64,000 bases of DNA from contig JAWCNZ010000005.1 in the NCBI GenBank assembly GCA_038848005.1, positions 7,216-71,215 on the forward strand, in the 5' to 3' direction. Source of the DNA: JAWCNN01 sp038848005. Its GTDB lineage: Archaea; Thermoproteota; Bathyarchaeia; Bathyarchaeales; Bathycorpusculaceae. Positions 24,602-34,299 of this stretch are shown here, piece by piece (position 1 is the stretch's first letter; each line of letters begins with the position of its first letter). Below the pieces are notes generated by a model. The model was not told the DNA's origin. It worked only from the letters and a program-made list of their open reading frames with translations, and made no database searches. Both the position numbers and the translations under genes were made by a program.

Positions 24602-26207
24602 CTGCTTTTACCTCCTCCCCCGCAACAACCTTTTCATAAATTTGCTGCGGTCTAGCGTAGTATTCCGCTATGATTGCAGCTACATCCCTGTAGCTTCTTA
24701 TGTTGCGTTCACGCATCCAATGTAAAACGTTTCGGCGTCTCTCCATTTCTTCAAGCAGGTCTTTTTTGCTTAAGCCTTTACGCTCCTCAATTGACGCTAA
24801 CATTATGCTTTCGTCAAGCGACGGTGCATGAACGTCCTTGGCTGGTTGCCACTTAAACGGACACCGGTAATCTTCATAATCTGCAATTTCGTTAACGGTG
24901 ATGACACGCCTATACGCTTTTCTTTCTGTGCCTTTTATCAGATGGACCCTCTGAACTGACAATACAATGTTCATGAGGGGAATGTAAGCTGGTGAAATAT
25001 CCATGGGTTTAGAAGTTAAACGTTTGATGGCTGAATCCAGATTTTCAGCGTGCATCGTGCACATGCCACCGTGACCAGTGGCTAAAGCCTGAAACAGCAC
25101 ATAAGCCTCTTGACCTCGCACCTCGCCTACAATTAATATGTCTGGACGGTGCCTCATGGAAGTTTTAACCAAGTCGAAAAGCGTCACTTCGCCAACGCTG
25201 CTTCCGCCTAAGCCGTAACTTTGTCTGGCTATCAGCGAAACCCAGTTTTCATGCGGCAAATTAAGTTCAGCTGTTTCCTCAATCGTGATTATTTTGCTTC
25301 CAGGCCTGATTAGGCAGGCTAAAGCGTTTAATGCTGTTGTTTTTCCAGCGGCTGTTCCGCCTAGAACCATTATGGAAGCTCTGTTTTCGAGGCAAAGCCA
25401 GAAGTACGCTGCCATTTCCTCTGAAAAAGTGCCTAGGTTTATTAAGTCTATTATGGAGTAGGGGTCCTCCCTGAATTTTCTTATGGTGAAGGCTGTTCCA
25501 AATGGCGTAACTTCACGTCTGTAGCATACCGCCAGCCGGTGCTTGCCAGGCAAAGAAGCGTCAACTATGGGGAAGGCTGAGCTTACGTGCTTTCCAGCCA
25601 TGTGCACGAGCTTGACAACCATGTTGTCAAGTTCCTCGTCGGTTTCAAATTCTATGTTTGTTTCGATGCTTTCGTAGTTTCTATGCCAAACGTAAACTGG
25701 CTTGTTAACTCCGTCGCATGAAATGTCCTCGATGTTTGGGTCTCTCATTAAGGGGTCAATTCTGCCGAAGCCTACAAGGTCTCTTTCGGCGTGATAAAGA
25801 ATTTTGTACCATGAAACGTCTGGAAGCCAACCGAGGCTTATGCGGTATTTACCAACAATTTTTCTGGCTTCTTCAGCAAAGAATTTTCTAGGGTCGACTA
25901 TTTCTTCTTTTGGCGATTCTATTTCTGCAAGCAATATTTCTAAAATGCGATTGTAAACGCTTCTTTCCAACGGGTCAAGCTGTAACTCGTCTAGGATGTA
26001 TTTGTATTCGCCTGTTTTTGGGTTTTGCACTATCGCCACGTGGGCGAACGGTTCATAAAGTGGATATTTTTCGACAACTTTGAATCCTCTGGGCATTGGT
26101 TTTGGTGGAGGTGGTGGAATGGCTACTTTCTGGCGTTTTCCAATGTTGAGTTTTATCTTCACTTTTTTGAGTTTTGCTAATGTTTCTCTGAACTGCGGTT
26201 TTTTCAT
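24579..26207 (-). CDS. Type II/IV secretion ATPase (TadA/FlaI family)
   Basis: A 542-residue ATPase, first gene of the operon. An N-terminal proline run (PPPPPKPMPRG, about 31-41) and a linker precede the core domain. Walker A is GGTAAGKT at 283-290, the Asp box is around EETAELNLPHEN and Walker B is DILIVGEVRG at 356-365, followed by HGGMCTMHAEN (the His box). It powers assembly of a pilus or archaellum-like filament. No archaellum accessory genes (flaH, flaG, flaF) are nearby, so a type IV or Tad-like pilus is more likely than an archaellum. Confidence 0.93.
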   Translation of the reverse strand: MKKPQFRETLAKLKKVKIKLNIGKRQKVAIPPPPPKPMPRGFKVVEKYPLYEPFAHVAIVQNPKTGEYKYILDELQLDPLERSVYNRILEILLAEIESPKEEIVDPRKFFAEEARKIVGKYRISLGWLPDVSWYKILYHAERDLVGFGRIDPLMRDPNIEDISCDGVNKPVYVWHRNYESIETNIEFETDEELDNMVVKLVHMAGKHVSSAFPIVDASLPGKHRLAVCYRREVTPFGTAFTIRKFREDPYSIIDLINLGTFSEEMAAYFWLCLENRASIMVLGGTAAGKTTALNALACLIRPGSKIITIEETAELNLPHENWVSLIARQSYGLGGSSVGEVTLFDLVKTSMRHRPDILIVGEVRGQEAYVLFQALATGHGGMCTMHAENLDSAIKRLTSKPMDISPAYIPLMNIVLSVQRVHLIKGTERKAYRRVITVNEIADYEDYRCPFKWQPAKDVHAPSLDESIMLASIEERKGLSKKDLLEEMERRRNVLHWMRERNIRSYRDVAAIIAEYYARPQQIYEKVVAGEEVKAVAAPRKP

Positions 26208-26239
26208 CGGGTTTTCTCCTATACAGTTATGATAGGTAC

Positions 26240-26278
26240 GGTCTATTAAATATTACGTCTCACGAAACGCAAAGCGTT
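26240..26278 (-). promoter_or_regulatory. Promoter of the pilus operon with short inverted repeat
   Basis: Upstream of the ATPase start (26207), the minus strand reads TAATATTTAATAG around 26245-26255, a TATA-like element at the right distance. Farther upstream AACGC-AAA-GCGTT at 26266-26278 is a perfect five-base inverted repeat. Both are weak signals alone. Confidence 0.35.
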
Positions 26279-26355
26279 AAACACATAAACAAAACATCCA
26301 CCCAACCCAAACGTTGTTGTCGCAAAGTTCTCCAAAACCAACAACATTTAAACCA

Positions 26356-29022
26356 TTACTCCTCTGCCTCTTCCTCCCCACCCAAAGAAACCACAATAAT
26401 TTTCAGCTTAACCAAAACAACAAACACAACAACAATCACTATTGGAATAAGAACCAAAAGTATAGTCAGCCAAGGCAAACCCTCACTGGGCTTTTCAATT
26501 TGAGGATTCACAGTTATCGAAATCTGTTCTTCACCACTTGCATATCCAAACTTGGTTGCACTAGCCGTAATATTCACAGACAAAAACGTTGTTGTTTGCG
26601 GAGCAGTGAAAACAAACGTGCAAACACCATCTGCACCAGTCAAGTTTGCCGTTGGATAAGCCGTTCCATCAGTGCATGAAAGGCTAACTGAAGCATTAAC
26701 AACAGGAAAGCCCTCGCAAATAACATAAACAGTCACAAGGACTGTTCCTTCAGAAGCGACAGACGACCGCTCAGCGGTGACTTCAACATCAAGCACTCCT
26801 GGGTTAACACCTATTTTAATCATGTTCTCCCCGTTTGCATATCCAGTTTTTGCTGCCACCGCCCAAAGCGTTATATTGCTTGGCGTGTCCACACAAGGCG
26901 CCGTGAAAGTGAAGGTTGCATAGCCATTGTAATCGCTTAACATAAATTCAGGAGAGAAACTTCCAGCTTCTGGGATTAACGTAACATTTGCCTCTGCAAC
27001 TGGACTTTCGCCATATGTCACTTGAACGGTTATGGTTACTATTCCTTCGGAAACCGTAGCGCTGGGTTCCGCTGTCAACTGAACAAAAAGTATTCTTGGG
27101 ACAACCGTTACAACAGCGTAGCCACTGCCGTCCATGTATCCACTTTTAGTTGCATTCACCGTAATAATCCCAGTAACCCCATCTTTTGTTGTTACTTGTG
27201 GCGCTGTGAAAACGAAAACGGCGTTGCCATCCGCATCCGTGGTTGCCACTGTTTTGTTAAAGTTTCCTTCGATGGTTGATGAAATTGTAACTGTAACGTT
27301 TGAAACAGGAACATAATCAAACGTCACATAAGCCTTTATGGTGGACGCTTCCTCTGAAAGTACAGTAGACGGTTCAGCGGTTACTTGAACAACAAGCGGC
27401 GGAATAACACTCAAATATTTGTGGTCTGAACCGTCAGCAAAAGAACTTTTAGAGGCTCTTGCAATTATTCTAACATTCGTCGTTTCAGTGACGTTTGGCG
27501 CCTTAAAAGTGGCGGTGAAATAGCCGCTTGAGTTCGTCAAGCCAGAAGCGAAACTTCCACCTTTCACCGAAAGCAACGTAACGTTTGCGTTTCCGACGGC
27601 GTTTCCGCCATACGACACATAAACTGTGACTTGAACTTCCCCGTTGTAGGCTACGGTGTAACTGCTAAGGGTGAGGGACACTTGCAAAGAGGGCAAATTA
27701 GTAACATTTATCACCACGAAACTTTTAAGGCTTGAAGTGTTGAAGTCGTCCCTAACCGTTAAGCCTGCAGTGTACAGTCCAGTTAAACTGTAACTGTGAG
27801 TGAAAAGCGAAAGGGTTGTCCAGCCGCTGCTGTTTCCATCCCCAAACTCAAATAGGTACTCGTTAACTTTTCCATCATCGCTTGAGTTGGTACCCACAAA
27901 AGTGATGGGCTGATTTGGCGCAACAACAACTTTATCTGTCCAGAGAACCGCCGTCGGCGCAACATTGCTATGATTAATGGGATGGGTTAAAAAGAATATG
28001 AAATTGACGTTCGCCCCTTCTCCCTTTACGGGATTTCCTTCTCCGCGTGGATTCAAGGATTCATGGTAGGGTCCACTTGCGCTTCCCCAGTAGTTGTATG
28101 TTGCATCCACGAAAGCCCCAGACGAAACATCCACGCCAACAGCGTTACCATATATATCGTTGAAGTGTGCTGTATGTCCCGTTCCCTTCTCGTAGCAGAC
28201 TCCCACATCGTTATTTATAATGTAATTTCGGGTTATGTGAGTTGCAACGTCGCTTGAAACGTAAAAGCCGTTGGCGTTCTTTGAAATTGCATTATTTATA
28301 ATTATGATAGTGTCGTAAGTGCTTACATCAGAAAGCATTATTCCGCTGTGAGTGTTAAACTTTATTTCGTTATAGCTTATGTTTATTTCAGATGTTAAAT
28401 CTCCAGTTAAGACTATGCCGTCTCCGTTGTAGGCTATGGAGTTTTTTGTACAGTTAACTTGTCCGCCAGCTATGAAAATTCCATTTTTAGTATTATTCAC
28501 AATTTCACTGTCTTTGACAGCCACGTTGCCGCCTAAAACCGTAATTCCACTTTCAGAGTTGCACTGTACCGTGCTGTTTTGAATGTTTAAGGAACCGCTT
28601 TCCACAGTTATTCCATTTGTCCCATACTCCACAATGCAGAACAAAAGCGAAGAATGCTGTGCGGAGTTAAACTTTATTGTTACCCAACTTCCAGCTTCTC
28701 TTTGAAGCTTGTTTGAAGCGAACTTTATGGGCTTATCCTTTAAACCCTCTGCAATAAGCCTTCCCTCAACAGTTATCGAGAAGCTTCCTCCAAAACGCAC
28801 TTCAACCCCAGGCTCAATCGTCAACGTTGCACCTTCCAAAATGGTTAAATCACCAGAAACTACAAATGGACTGTCAACAAGAGTCCACACAGTGTCCTGC
28901 ACAATGGAACCTTCAACATAAGTCGCATTTACAACAGAAACCAACGACACGTTTATAAAACTGAGAACGCTACTAAAAGTTAAAGCAAATAAAATAAATG
29001 ACGCTTCAACCTTAACTTTCAT
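26356..29022 (-). CDS. Large secreted protein: parallel beta-helix, PKD domain and four Ig-like repeats, C-terminal membrane anchor
   Basis: An 888-residue protein. A signal peptide (MKVKVEASFILFALTFSSVL) is followed by a right-handed parallel beta-helix at about 55-330 (turns such as NSTVQCNSESGITVLGG). A PKD domain (FEFGDGNSSGWTTL...SYSLTGLYTAGLTVRDDF) lies at about 355-440. Four bacterial Ig-like (big-1-like) repeats of about 95 residues follow; each has VTAEPS or similar, NVT...L, then ATFTFTAP. The C-terminus is one membrane helix and a short acidic tail (LGGEEEAEE). It is likely an adhesin or S-layer-associated protein. Confidence 0.8.
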   Translation of the reverse strand: MKVKVEASFILFALTFSSVLSFINVSLVSVVNATYVEGSIVQDTVWTLVDSPFVVSGDLTILEGATLTIEPGVEVRFGGSFSITVEGRLIAEGLKDKPIKFASNKLQREAGSWVTIKFNSAQHSSLLFCIVEYGTNGITVESGSLNIQNSTVQCNSESGITVLGGNVAVKDSEIVNNTKNGIFIAGGQVNCTKNSIAYNGDGIVLTGDLTSEINISYNEIKFNTHSGIMLSDVSTYDTIIIINNAISKNANGFYVSSDVATHITRNYIINNDVGVCYEKGTGHTAHFNDIYGNAVGVDVSSGAFVDATYNYWGSASGPYHESLNPRGEGNPVKGEGANVNFIFFLTHPINHSNVAPTAVLWTDKVVVAPNQPITFVGTNSSDDGKVNEYLFEFGDGNSSGWTTLSLFTHSYSLTGLYTAGLTVRDDFNTSSLKSFVVINVTNLPSLQVSLTLSSYTVAYNGEVQVTVYVSYGGNAVGNANVTLLSVKGGSFASGLTNSSGYFTATFKAPNVTETTNVRIIARASKSSFADGSDHKYLSVIPPLVVQVTAEPSTVLSEEASTIKAYVTFDYVPVSNVTVTISSTIEGNFNKTVATTDADGNAVFVFTAPQVTTKDGVTGIITVNATKSGYMDGSGYAVVTVVPRILFVQLTAEPSATVSEGIVTITVQVTYGESPVAEANVTLIPEAGSFSPEFMLSDYNGYATFTFTAPCVDTPSNITLWAVAAKTGYANGENMIKIGVNPGVLDVEVTAERSSVASEGTVLVTVYVICEGFPVVNASVSLSCTDGTAYPTANLTGADGVCTFVFTAPQTTTFLSVNITASATKFGYASGEEQISITVNPQIEKPSEGLPWLTILLVLIPIVIVVVFVVLVKLKIIVVSLGGEEEAEE

Positions 29023-29196
29023 GTGTATTCACTCCAGTCTAATCGAAATATCGCTGTACAATAACAGCTTAAACATTATGAATTTCGAATAAAACTTCAA
29101 AATCCATACTGGCAAGCGCATCTCATTTTCACCGAAGTTCAGCGGTTAAATACCAAAAATTTAAGTTTTCAAAAGAGAAACTAAGCTGGGAGAAAG

Positions 29197-29403
29197 TTGA
29201 AACTACAAGAAATTGAGGAAGCGTTTAACAGCTTCAGAACTTGCCCTAAATGCAACTCAACACAAGGCTTTTGGCTTGGATTAAAACATGATAATGCTTA
29301 CGTCCAATGTAAAGAGTGTGGAGCAAAATTTGAATTACACGAAGTCTACGTTTTTGGTGAAAAAGGCAAAACCCCTGAAAAGCTGAAATTCTTTAGAAGA
29401 TAA
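29197..29403 (+). CDS. Small zinc-ribbon protein
   Basis: A 68-residue protein, start TTG at 29197 (SD-like GGGAGAAAG just upstream). C17-x2-C20 and C38-x2-C41 (CPKCNSTQGF and CKECGAKFEL) form a zinc ribbon. No other domain is seen. It lies alone between two large surface-protein genes of opposite strand, so it is not part of their operons. Similar ribbons often act as subunit accessories or regulators; function unknown. Confidence 0.65.
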   Translation: MKLQEIEEAFNSFRTCPKCNSTQGFWLGLKHDNAYVQCKECGAKFELHEVYVFGEKGKTPEKLKFFRR

Positions 29404-29434
29404 AACCTTAATGACCAACAGAAAAAATGGGAAT

Positions 29435-31099
29435 TTATCGAAACTTCTGTTCTTTTCTTTTCACTGCAGCTGTAACCGCCGCAAGCGTTAACAGCGTTAT
29501 TAATGTTGCCAGCACGTTGAATTCTGGTACTATGTGGGATTGGAAGTAGTTTCCAGCTGTTAGGGTTTGCGCTGTGTTATCTGCGTTGTCAATTGCCCTT
29601 ATATAATAGACTATTGTGGTGCATACTGGAAAGTTGCTTGATGGTATAGTCGCCGCATACTCATCGCCCAATGTTTTCTGCATTGTAATGTTTATCCATT
29701 CTGTGGCGGAAATGTTGTAGGTTAGGGTTACCTCCTTTATGGCGCTTAGGGCATCTGTAACATTTACTCTTACTGTTATGTTTTGACCTACGTCAACACT
29801 TACTATTACGTTTGGCTGCATCGTTGCTCCGGGTGGTGTTTGGTAGGGACTACTTATTGTTGGCGATGTGCCGTCAACTATTACGGCGTCTGTTTGGGTT
29901 GCCGTTGCGCTTAAACCGTAAATGTTGAATATTGTTACGTCTAGGCTGTATTTTCCATCTGGCGCTGATTCTGGAATGGCTATTGAAACGGTTAGGGTTA
30001 TGTCGGTTCCGGGGGTTATGGCTGTTTGGTTTGCCCCTTGTAGAACCGTGTACGTTGCGTTGTAAATTTTTATTGTTCCGTTTAGGGGATTAAGCTCTGT
30101 GTATTTTAATGTTAGTTCAAATGTTTGTCCTGGTTTTGTGTAGGCTGGATTATCGGTTGTTGGGCTTAGTATTTCAATTGTTGGAGCTGTCGGCGTGGTC
30201 GGTTGGACTGTTATGTAGTTTTGTTTTGTTTTTGTGTTGTCGTCGCCGTCTTGTTCTGTTACTGTTAGCGAAACCGTGTAAGTTCCAGCCGTGGTGTAGT
30301 TGTGCGTTGGGTTTTGTTGTGTGCTGTTTGTTCCGTCTCCGAAGTTCCAGAACAGCGATATAATGCCATCGTAGGATGTAGAGTTATCGTAGAAATTAAC
30401 TGTTAACGGCGCTGTTCCGCTTGTGGGGGTTGCGTAGAAATCTGCTGTTGGCTTTGAATCGTAAACCGTAATATAATTTGGTTTTGTTGTTGTTGAGGTT
30501 ATGTTTTCCCCAGCTTTGGTTCCGTTTACCGTAAGCGAAACCGTGTATGTTCCGTTTTGGAGGTAGGTGTGGGTTATGTTTGCGTTTGTTGTTATGGTTG
30601 TGTTTCCATCTCCGAAATTCCATGTATAGGCGGTTATGATGTCAAAAAATTTTGATTGGTCTATGAATTTGACTGTTAATGGTTCAGTTCCGCTGGTTAC
30701 GTCAGACGTGAAATCTGCGTAGGCGGTAGGCACAGCAACTGATAGGTTTAGTTGGGTTATTTCGCCAATGGTAAATGTGTAGTTTGTAGCATAAGTTTTT
30801 GCTACATAAAAGTGGATTAAATCGCCATTTCTGCCTCCCTCAATTGTCGGCGTGTCTGGGTCGTCGGCTGGAACCTGTAAATCGTAGCTTCCATTTGATG
30901 TTGTTGTACTTGCAAAAGTGACACTGTTGATTACCGCTTCAATTAATGTTCCGTCTGGGGCAGGCGCCCCGCTTATTGTGACTGAACCCCAAAATCTATG
31001 GGGCATTTGAGGAACAGCGTTAATGTTTAGGAAGCTGACGGCGAATGCCAACAGCAGAATTATTATGCAGTATGTTATGGCTTTAATTTTTTGGGTCAT
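29435..31099 (-). CDS. Secreted PKD-repeat protein with PEF-type C-terminal sorting signal
   Basis: A 554-residue protein. Signal peptide MTQKIKAITYCIIILLLAF, then two PKD domains at about 128-215 and 219-298, each with W-N-F-G-D-G. Ig-like strands follow to about 510. The C-terminus VPEFNVLATLITLLTLAAV followed by KRKEQKFR has a Pro-Glu-Phe, a hydrophobic helix and a basic end, the layout of PEF-CTERM signals handled by archaeosortases. No archaeosortase gene is in this window. Many N-x-S/T sites are present. It is likely a cell-surface glycoprotein. Confidence 0.75.
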   Translation of the reverse strand: MTQKIKAITYCIIILLLAFAVSFLNINAVPQMPHRFWGSVTISGAPAPDGTLIEAVINSVTFASTTTSNGSYDLQVPADDPDTPTIEGGRNGDLIHFYVAKTYATNYTFTIGEITQLNLSVAVPTAYADFTSDVTSGTEPLTVKFIDQSKFFDIITAYTWNFGDGNTTITTNANITHTYLQNGTYTVSLTVNGTKAGENITSTTTKPNYITVYDSKPTADFYATPTSGTAPLTVNFYDNSTSYDGIISLFWNFGDGTNSTQQNPTHNYTTAGTYTVSLTVTEQDGDDNTKTKQNYITVQPTTPTAPTIEILSPTTDNPAYTKPGQTFELTLKYTELNPLNGTIKIYNATYTVLQGANQTAITPGTDITLTVSIAIPESAPDGKYSLDVTIFNIYGLSATATQTDAVIVDGTSPTISSPYQTPPGATMQPNVIVSVDVGQNITVRVNVTDALSAIKEVTLTYNISATEWINITMQKTLGDEYAATIPSSNFPVCTTIVYYIRAIDNADNTAQTLTAGNYFQSHIVPEFNVLATLITLLTLAAVTAAVKRKEQKFR

Positions 31100-31134
31100 T
31101 ATTTTTCATCTCCGTGAAATAAAAAGGGGATGGT

Positions 31135-33498
31135 TTATGGGTATATCCAACCCTCTGTTCTCGCTGCCACCCAATAGCCTAAACCTATCGCCATGTTGCC
31201 GCTTGGTAGGACGTACTGGTAAGTTTGGGTTGTCGCGTTAAACATGTATAGCCGTACCCAGTCCACGCCACTTAGGTATGTTGAAGCGTTTACTACATCA
31301 AGTCTCTTGTAGCCTATTAGGTTCCATCCTGGCACAACATGGTAAACTCTTGGAATTGATGGTGGAGGTGGCTGTTCTGTACCTTGTATTATGAGTACGT
31401 TGTAGGCTGTTACTTTTATGAAGTAACCTTTGCCATCCACCATTGTTGTTAAGTCTTGTGGAGCGCCTGGAGCGTACGAATGCCATGAGCTTGTTTCTGC
31501 ATCGTAATGCCAAACACTTACAAGTGTTTCCGCTTTTAGCAGTAATGAAAGGACGTTTGTTATTGAAGAGTTTGCCGGCACCAACGGAAGCGAAATTAGG
31601 TTCCAGTCCTTTTGAAGCACTATTGGATACCAAAGTCCTTCTGGGATTAAGCCTGTGTATACTATTGTTTTGTTGCCTTCGTTATATCCGTAGTCTCTCG
31701 CTGAAGCCGTTACGTTAACGTACTTTCCAGCATAGGAAGTCATATTTAAAACTGTAATGTTGAGGAAAGCACCGTATTTGGCAGTTTCTTGCCATGTGGT
31801 TGCTATTAAGTGTGTGTACGTTACGTTTGCAATGTTTGTGCCGTTAACGTATATTCTGTAGTCTTGAATTCCCACGGTGTCTCTGGCGTAGAGCCCATAG
31901 ATTATAAGACCGCCACAGATTGGTTTTGCGGATGTGAAACCGATTTCGTATGGTGGAATGTGGTCCCTCTGAATGTACACTGTCATTTCACTTGTGTGAT
32001 TCTTTGGATGTGCAGTGTCAGTTACATTTACGTAGATTATCCAATAGTTCTTTTCGAGTGTGAGGGCATAATTAGTTTCTATACACGCCCAAACAGTATA
32101 TCCATTGTATTTGTTGCCAGTATCTGTGAATGCCCATCCACTCTGCAGTGTACCGTTAATGTATATGCCAGTAAGCGGTCCGATGCTTTCGAGTTGGTAA
32201 TCTGCAACAGTAACGTTTATGTCCACCTTGTCCAGGTCTTTTCCAATCCAGAATGTTGAGCCTACCGGAGTAGCGGGTGTCACTGTTATCCATATGAACG
32301 GTGGGACGTTATCCACAGTTGTGGAAACAATTTTCGGATATTCTATTGCGCTATTTCCAATGTGGTCAGTTACATTTATTTGAATGGCTAAAGGTCCGTC
32401 GGATATTGCCGTGTTATTACGGTAATAAAACTTGAAGTCGTAGGTACCGCTCACCGAGGGGTCAGCGGACAATGTAAATCTTGTGTCATTCAACACAACA
32501 GTAGGCACTTGATTTAGGTCATCGTGAACTGTGATGTTGAGCCACATGTAATTGCCATGACCAACAGAATAATGGCTCACTGCTGGAGCAGTTACACTTA
32601 CTGTTGGCGGGGTATTGTCGCTTGTAACAATTAGGTCCATCGTATCTGTTGCGTCAGCGGTGTTCTTAACATCCACAGTCCAAGTATAATCATTGGTGCT
32701 TCCAGCATTTCCGCCAGTCGTCATCTTAACCTTAAAGACAGCTGAGTATCCCTTGGCAATTTCATACCCACCAGTCGCTTTAAAGGATATCTTGTAATTC
32801 GTATGTGACTCTATCATCCATCCTGCTGGTGCAGTAACACCTTCAAACGTCCATCCATGTGTAGATGGATAAGTTACATTTACTTGATAAATTTGTGGAG
32901 TTGAGGCGTTGTTCTTCACTGTAATCTGAAACTCTATGCTTTGACCCCTTCTCACTATGGTCGGCGTTATTGTAGCATCAAACCAAGGAGTTACATAAAC
33001 ATTTACACTTGCTGTACCGACTGATGTCCACCCCTCCACATCTGTTCCATTATAACATTCAATTTGCCATGTTGCGCTTCCGGATTTTTGAACTATCATA
33101 GTCACGTTAAGTAGCGTCCAATTACCCATATACAGAGCGCCAGCCACAGTCGCATTTTGAAATGTAACAGTTCTACTGCCTGTGTTTACGTCTGTTACAT
33201 TCCAATCTGTGCCGTTATCACCACTAACGTATGCCCAACCTTGAGGCCATGTTATCGCCGTTTTGTTTATGAAAGTTGGTGATGTAACGTTGCTGGTTAT
33301 GTTAAACAGAAACTTAACTTGCGGGTATGGATATGCGCCTGAAACCGTCTCAGGCGTTAGTGTGCCATAAAAATTCTGAGATGTTCCGGTGAAACTAACG
33401 CTTTCCGCTGTTGGCGTGTATGTAAGTATTAGTGTTGATAGTAATAGTAGGCTTATGAACACTAACGATGTTGGTTTTTTCTTGTTCATGTTTTTCAC
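31135..33498 (-). CDS. Large secreted beta-sandwich surface protein
   Basis: A 787-residue protein. The N-terminal signal peptide (about 1-33) is followed by several beta-rich regions with many N-glycosylation sites. Residues about 625-787 contain WNLISLPLVPANSSITNVL and a related WNLIGYKRLDVVNASTYLSG, a repeat unit found in many archaeal secreted proteins. No C-terminal membrane helix is visible; the protein ends GWIYP. It lies 35 bases upstream of the PKD protein on the same strand, so the two may be coexpressed. It is likely part of the cell surface or an adhesin. Confidence 0.7.
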   Translation of the reverse strand: MKNMNKKKPTSLVFISLLLLSTLILTYTPTAESVSFTGTSQNFYGTLTPETVSGAYPYPQVKFLFNITSNVTSPTFINKTAITWPQGWAYVSGDNGTDWNVTDVNTGSRTVTFQNATVAGALYMGNWTLLNVTMIVQKSGSATWQIECYNGTDVEGWTSVGTASVNVYVTPWFDATITPTIVRRGQSIEFQITVKNNASTPQIYQVNVTYPSTHGWTFEGVTAPAGWMIESHTNYKISFKATGGYEIAKGYSAVFKVKMTTGGNAGSTNDYTWTVDVKNTADATDTMDLIVTSDNTPPTVSVTAPAVSHYSVGHGNYMWLNITVHDDLNQVPTVVLNDTRFTLSADPSVSGTYDFKFYYRNNTAISDGPLAIQINVTDHIGNSAIEYPKIVSTTVDNVPPFIWITVTPATPVGSTFWIGKDLDKVDINVTVADYQLESIGPLTGIYINGTLQSGWAFTDTGNKYNGYTVWACIETNYALTLEKNYWIIYVNVTDTAHPKNHTSEMTVYIQRDHIPPYEIGFTSAKPICGGLIIYGLYARDTVGIQDYRIYVNGTNIANVTYTHLIATTWQETAKYGAFLNITVLNMTSYAGKYVNVTASARDYGYNEGNKTIVYTGLIPEGLWYPIVLQKDWNLISLPLVPANSSITNVLSLLLKAETLVSVWHYDAETSSWHSYAPGAPQDLTTMVDGKGYFIKVTAYNVLIIQGTEQPPPPSIPRVYHVVPGWNLIGYKRLDVVNASTYLSGVDWVRLYMFNATTQTYQYVLPSGNMAIGLGYWVAARTEGWIYP

Positions 33499-33615
33499 GC
33501 TCGGTTTGTGATGTGTTGTTTTTGAAACAATTATTAAAAACTTTTTAGGGGTTCAGATTCCGAACAAGAACAACACAAACTCCAATAAACGGAAAATGCC
33601 CCTCTAGAAATATAG

Positions 33616-34007
33616 TTAAGGTTCAACGCGCGGTATTTTTAAATTCTCAAAGTGTTTGTCGAAAGACACTATTGCTTCCGCATTTATCGCAAGTGCAGAT
33701 GAATATTGAAGAGCATCATCCATGCTAAGATTTTGATTTCCCGCAATTTCTATTGCGTTCACCTCATCCTTTATTGTTGTATAGTATATGTGGAGCCCCT
33801 TGTAGGCGGATAGGCTCAAAAGAAATTTTTAAGAGCTTCCAGCCCGCCCAGTCCGTCCAAGATGACGATTATGGAGTGAATGGAGAAATCCGTGACAACA
33901 GCGCCCTTTTTTCCATCTCTAAGCTCCCTCAAGAATTCTTTACATCTCTCTTTCCCAGCTCTACCCAAAAGAACCTCTAAGAAAATGTTAGTGTCAACCA
34001 GATACAT
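33616..34007 (-). pseudogene. PIN-domain toxin (VapC-like), split by a -1 frameshift
   Basis: The first part (34007 to stop at 33816) begins MYLVDTNIFLEVLLGRAG and ends LEALKNFF. The second, in the -1 frame to 33616, continues SLSAYKGLHIYYTTIKDEV, then MDDALQYSSAL and VSFDKHFENLKIP. Joined by a one-base step they give a normal VapC of about 130 residues with all PIN acidic positions. A slippery-type heptamer AAATTTC (minus strand, 33828-33822) lies at the junction. An indel in the T/A run (real or from assembly) is simpler than programmed shifting. The antitoxin gene lies directly upstream and overlaps by 14 bases. Confidence 0.7.
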
Positions 34008-34272
34008 TTTTCAGCACTTTTGACATCCAAAATTTTACGGCTTCATGTTGAAGGGAAACAGAGTCCAAATCAACATCCGATAATAATCCATCAATGGCTT
34101 CCACGGGGTCTCCATCAAACGTTAAGGCTTCAGCATCAACAGTTGAAACCCATTTTAAAATGGCTTCTTCAGCAGCCCTACTTAAAGCACCCTTTCCATA
34201 GCCGAACATTTTCATGGCTGTTTCCCTAAATTTACGCTCAAGCCTTGCATCAATTTTAATGCGTAATGACAT
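33994..34272 (-). CDS. Putative antitoxin of the VapC-like toxin
   Basis: A 92-residue protein upstream of, and overlapping, the split VapC gene by 14 bases. Residues about 1-45 (RIKIDARLERKFRETAMKMFGYGKGALS) look like a ribbon-helix-helix DNA-binding domain; the helical C-terminus would bind the toxin. The family is not certain from sequence. A 20-bp perfect palindrome sits about 28 bases upstream of its start and is a natural operator. Confidence 0.6.
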   Translation of the reverse strand: MSLRIKIDARLERKFRETAMKMFGYGKGALSRAAEEAILKWVSTVDAEALTFDGDPVEAIDGLLSDVDLDSVSLQHEAVKFWMSKVLKNVSG

Positions 34273-34299
34273 GCTTCATTGCCATCTGCTTATATCACT

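Noticed and set aside
24579..26207. ATPase operon as an archaellum
   Set aside because: No flaH, flaG, flaF or archaellin-type genes are present; the pilin set is more like a type IV/Tad pilus.
31810..32259. Frame antisense to the 787-residue surface protein
   Set aside because: Val/Cys/Tyr-rich product from the reverse of Thr/Asn codons; no start signal or family match.
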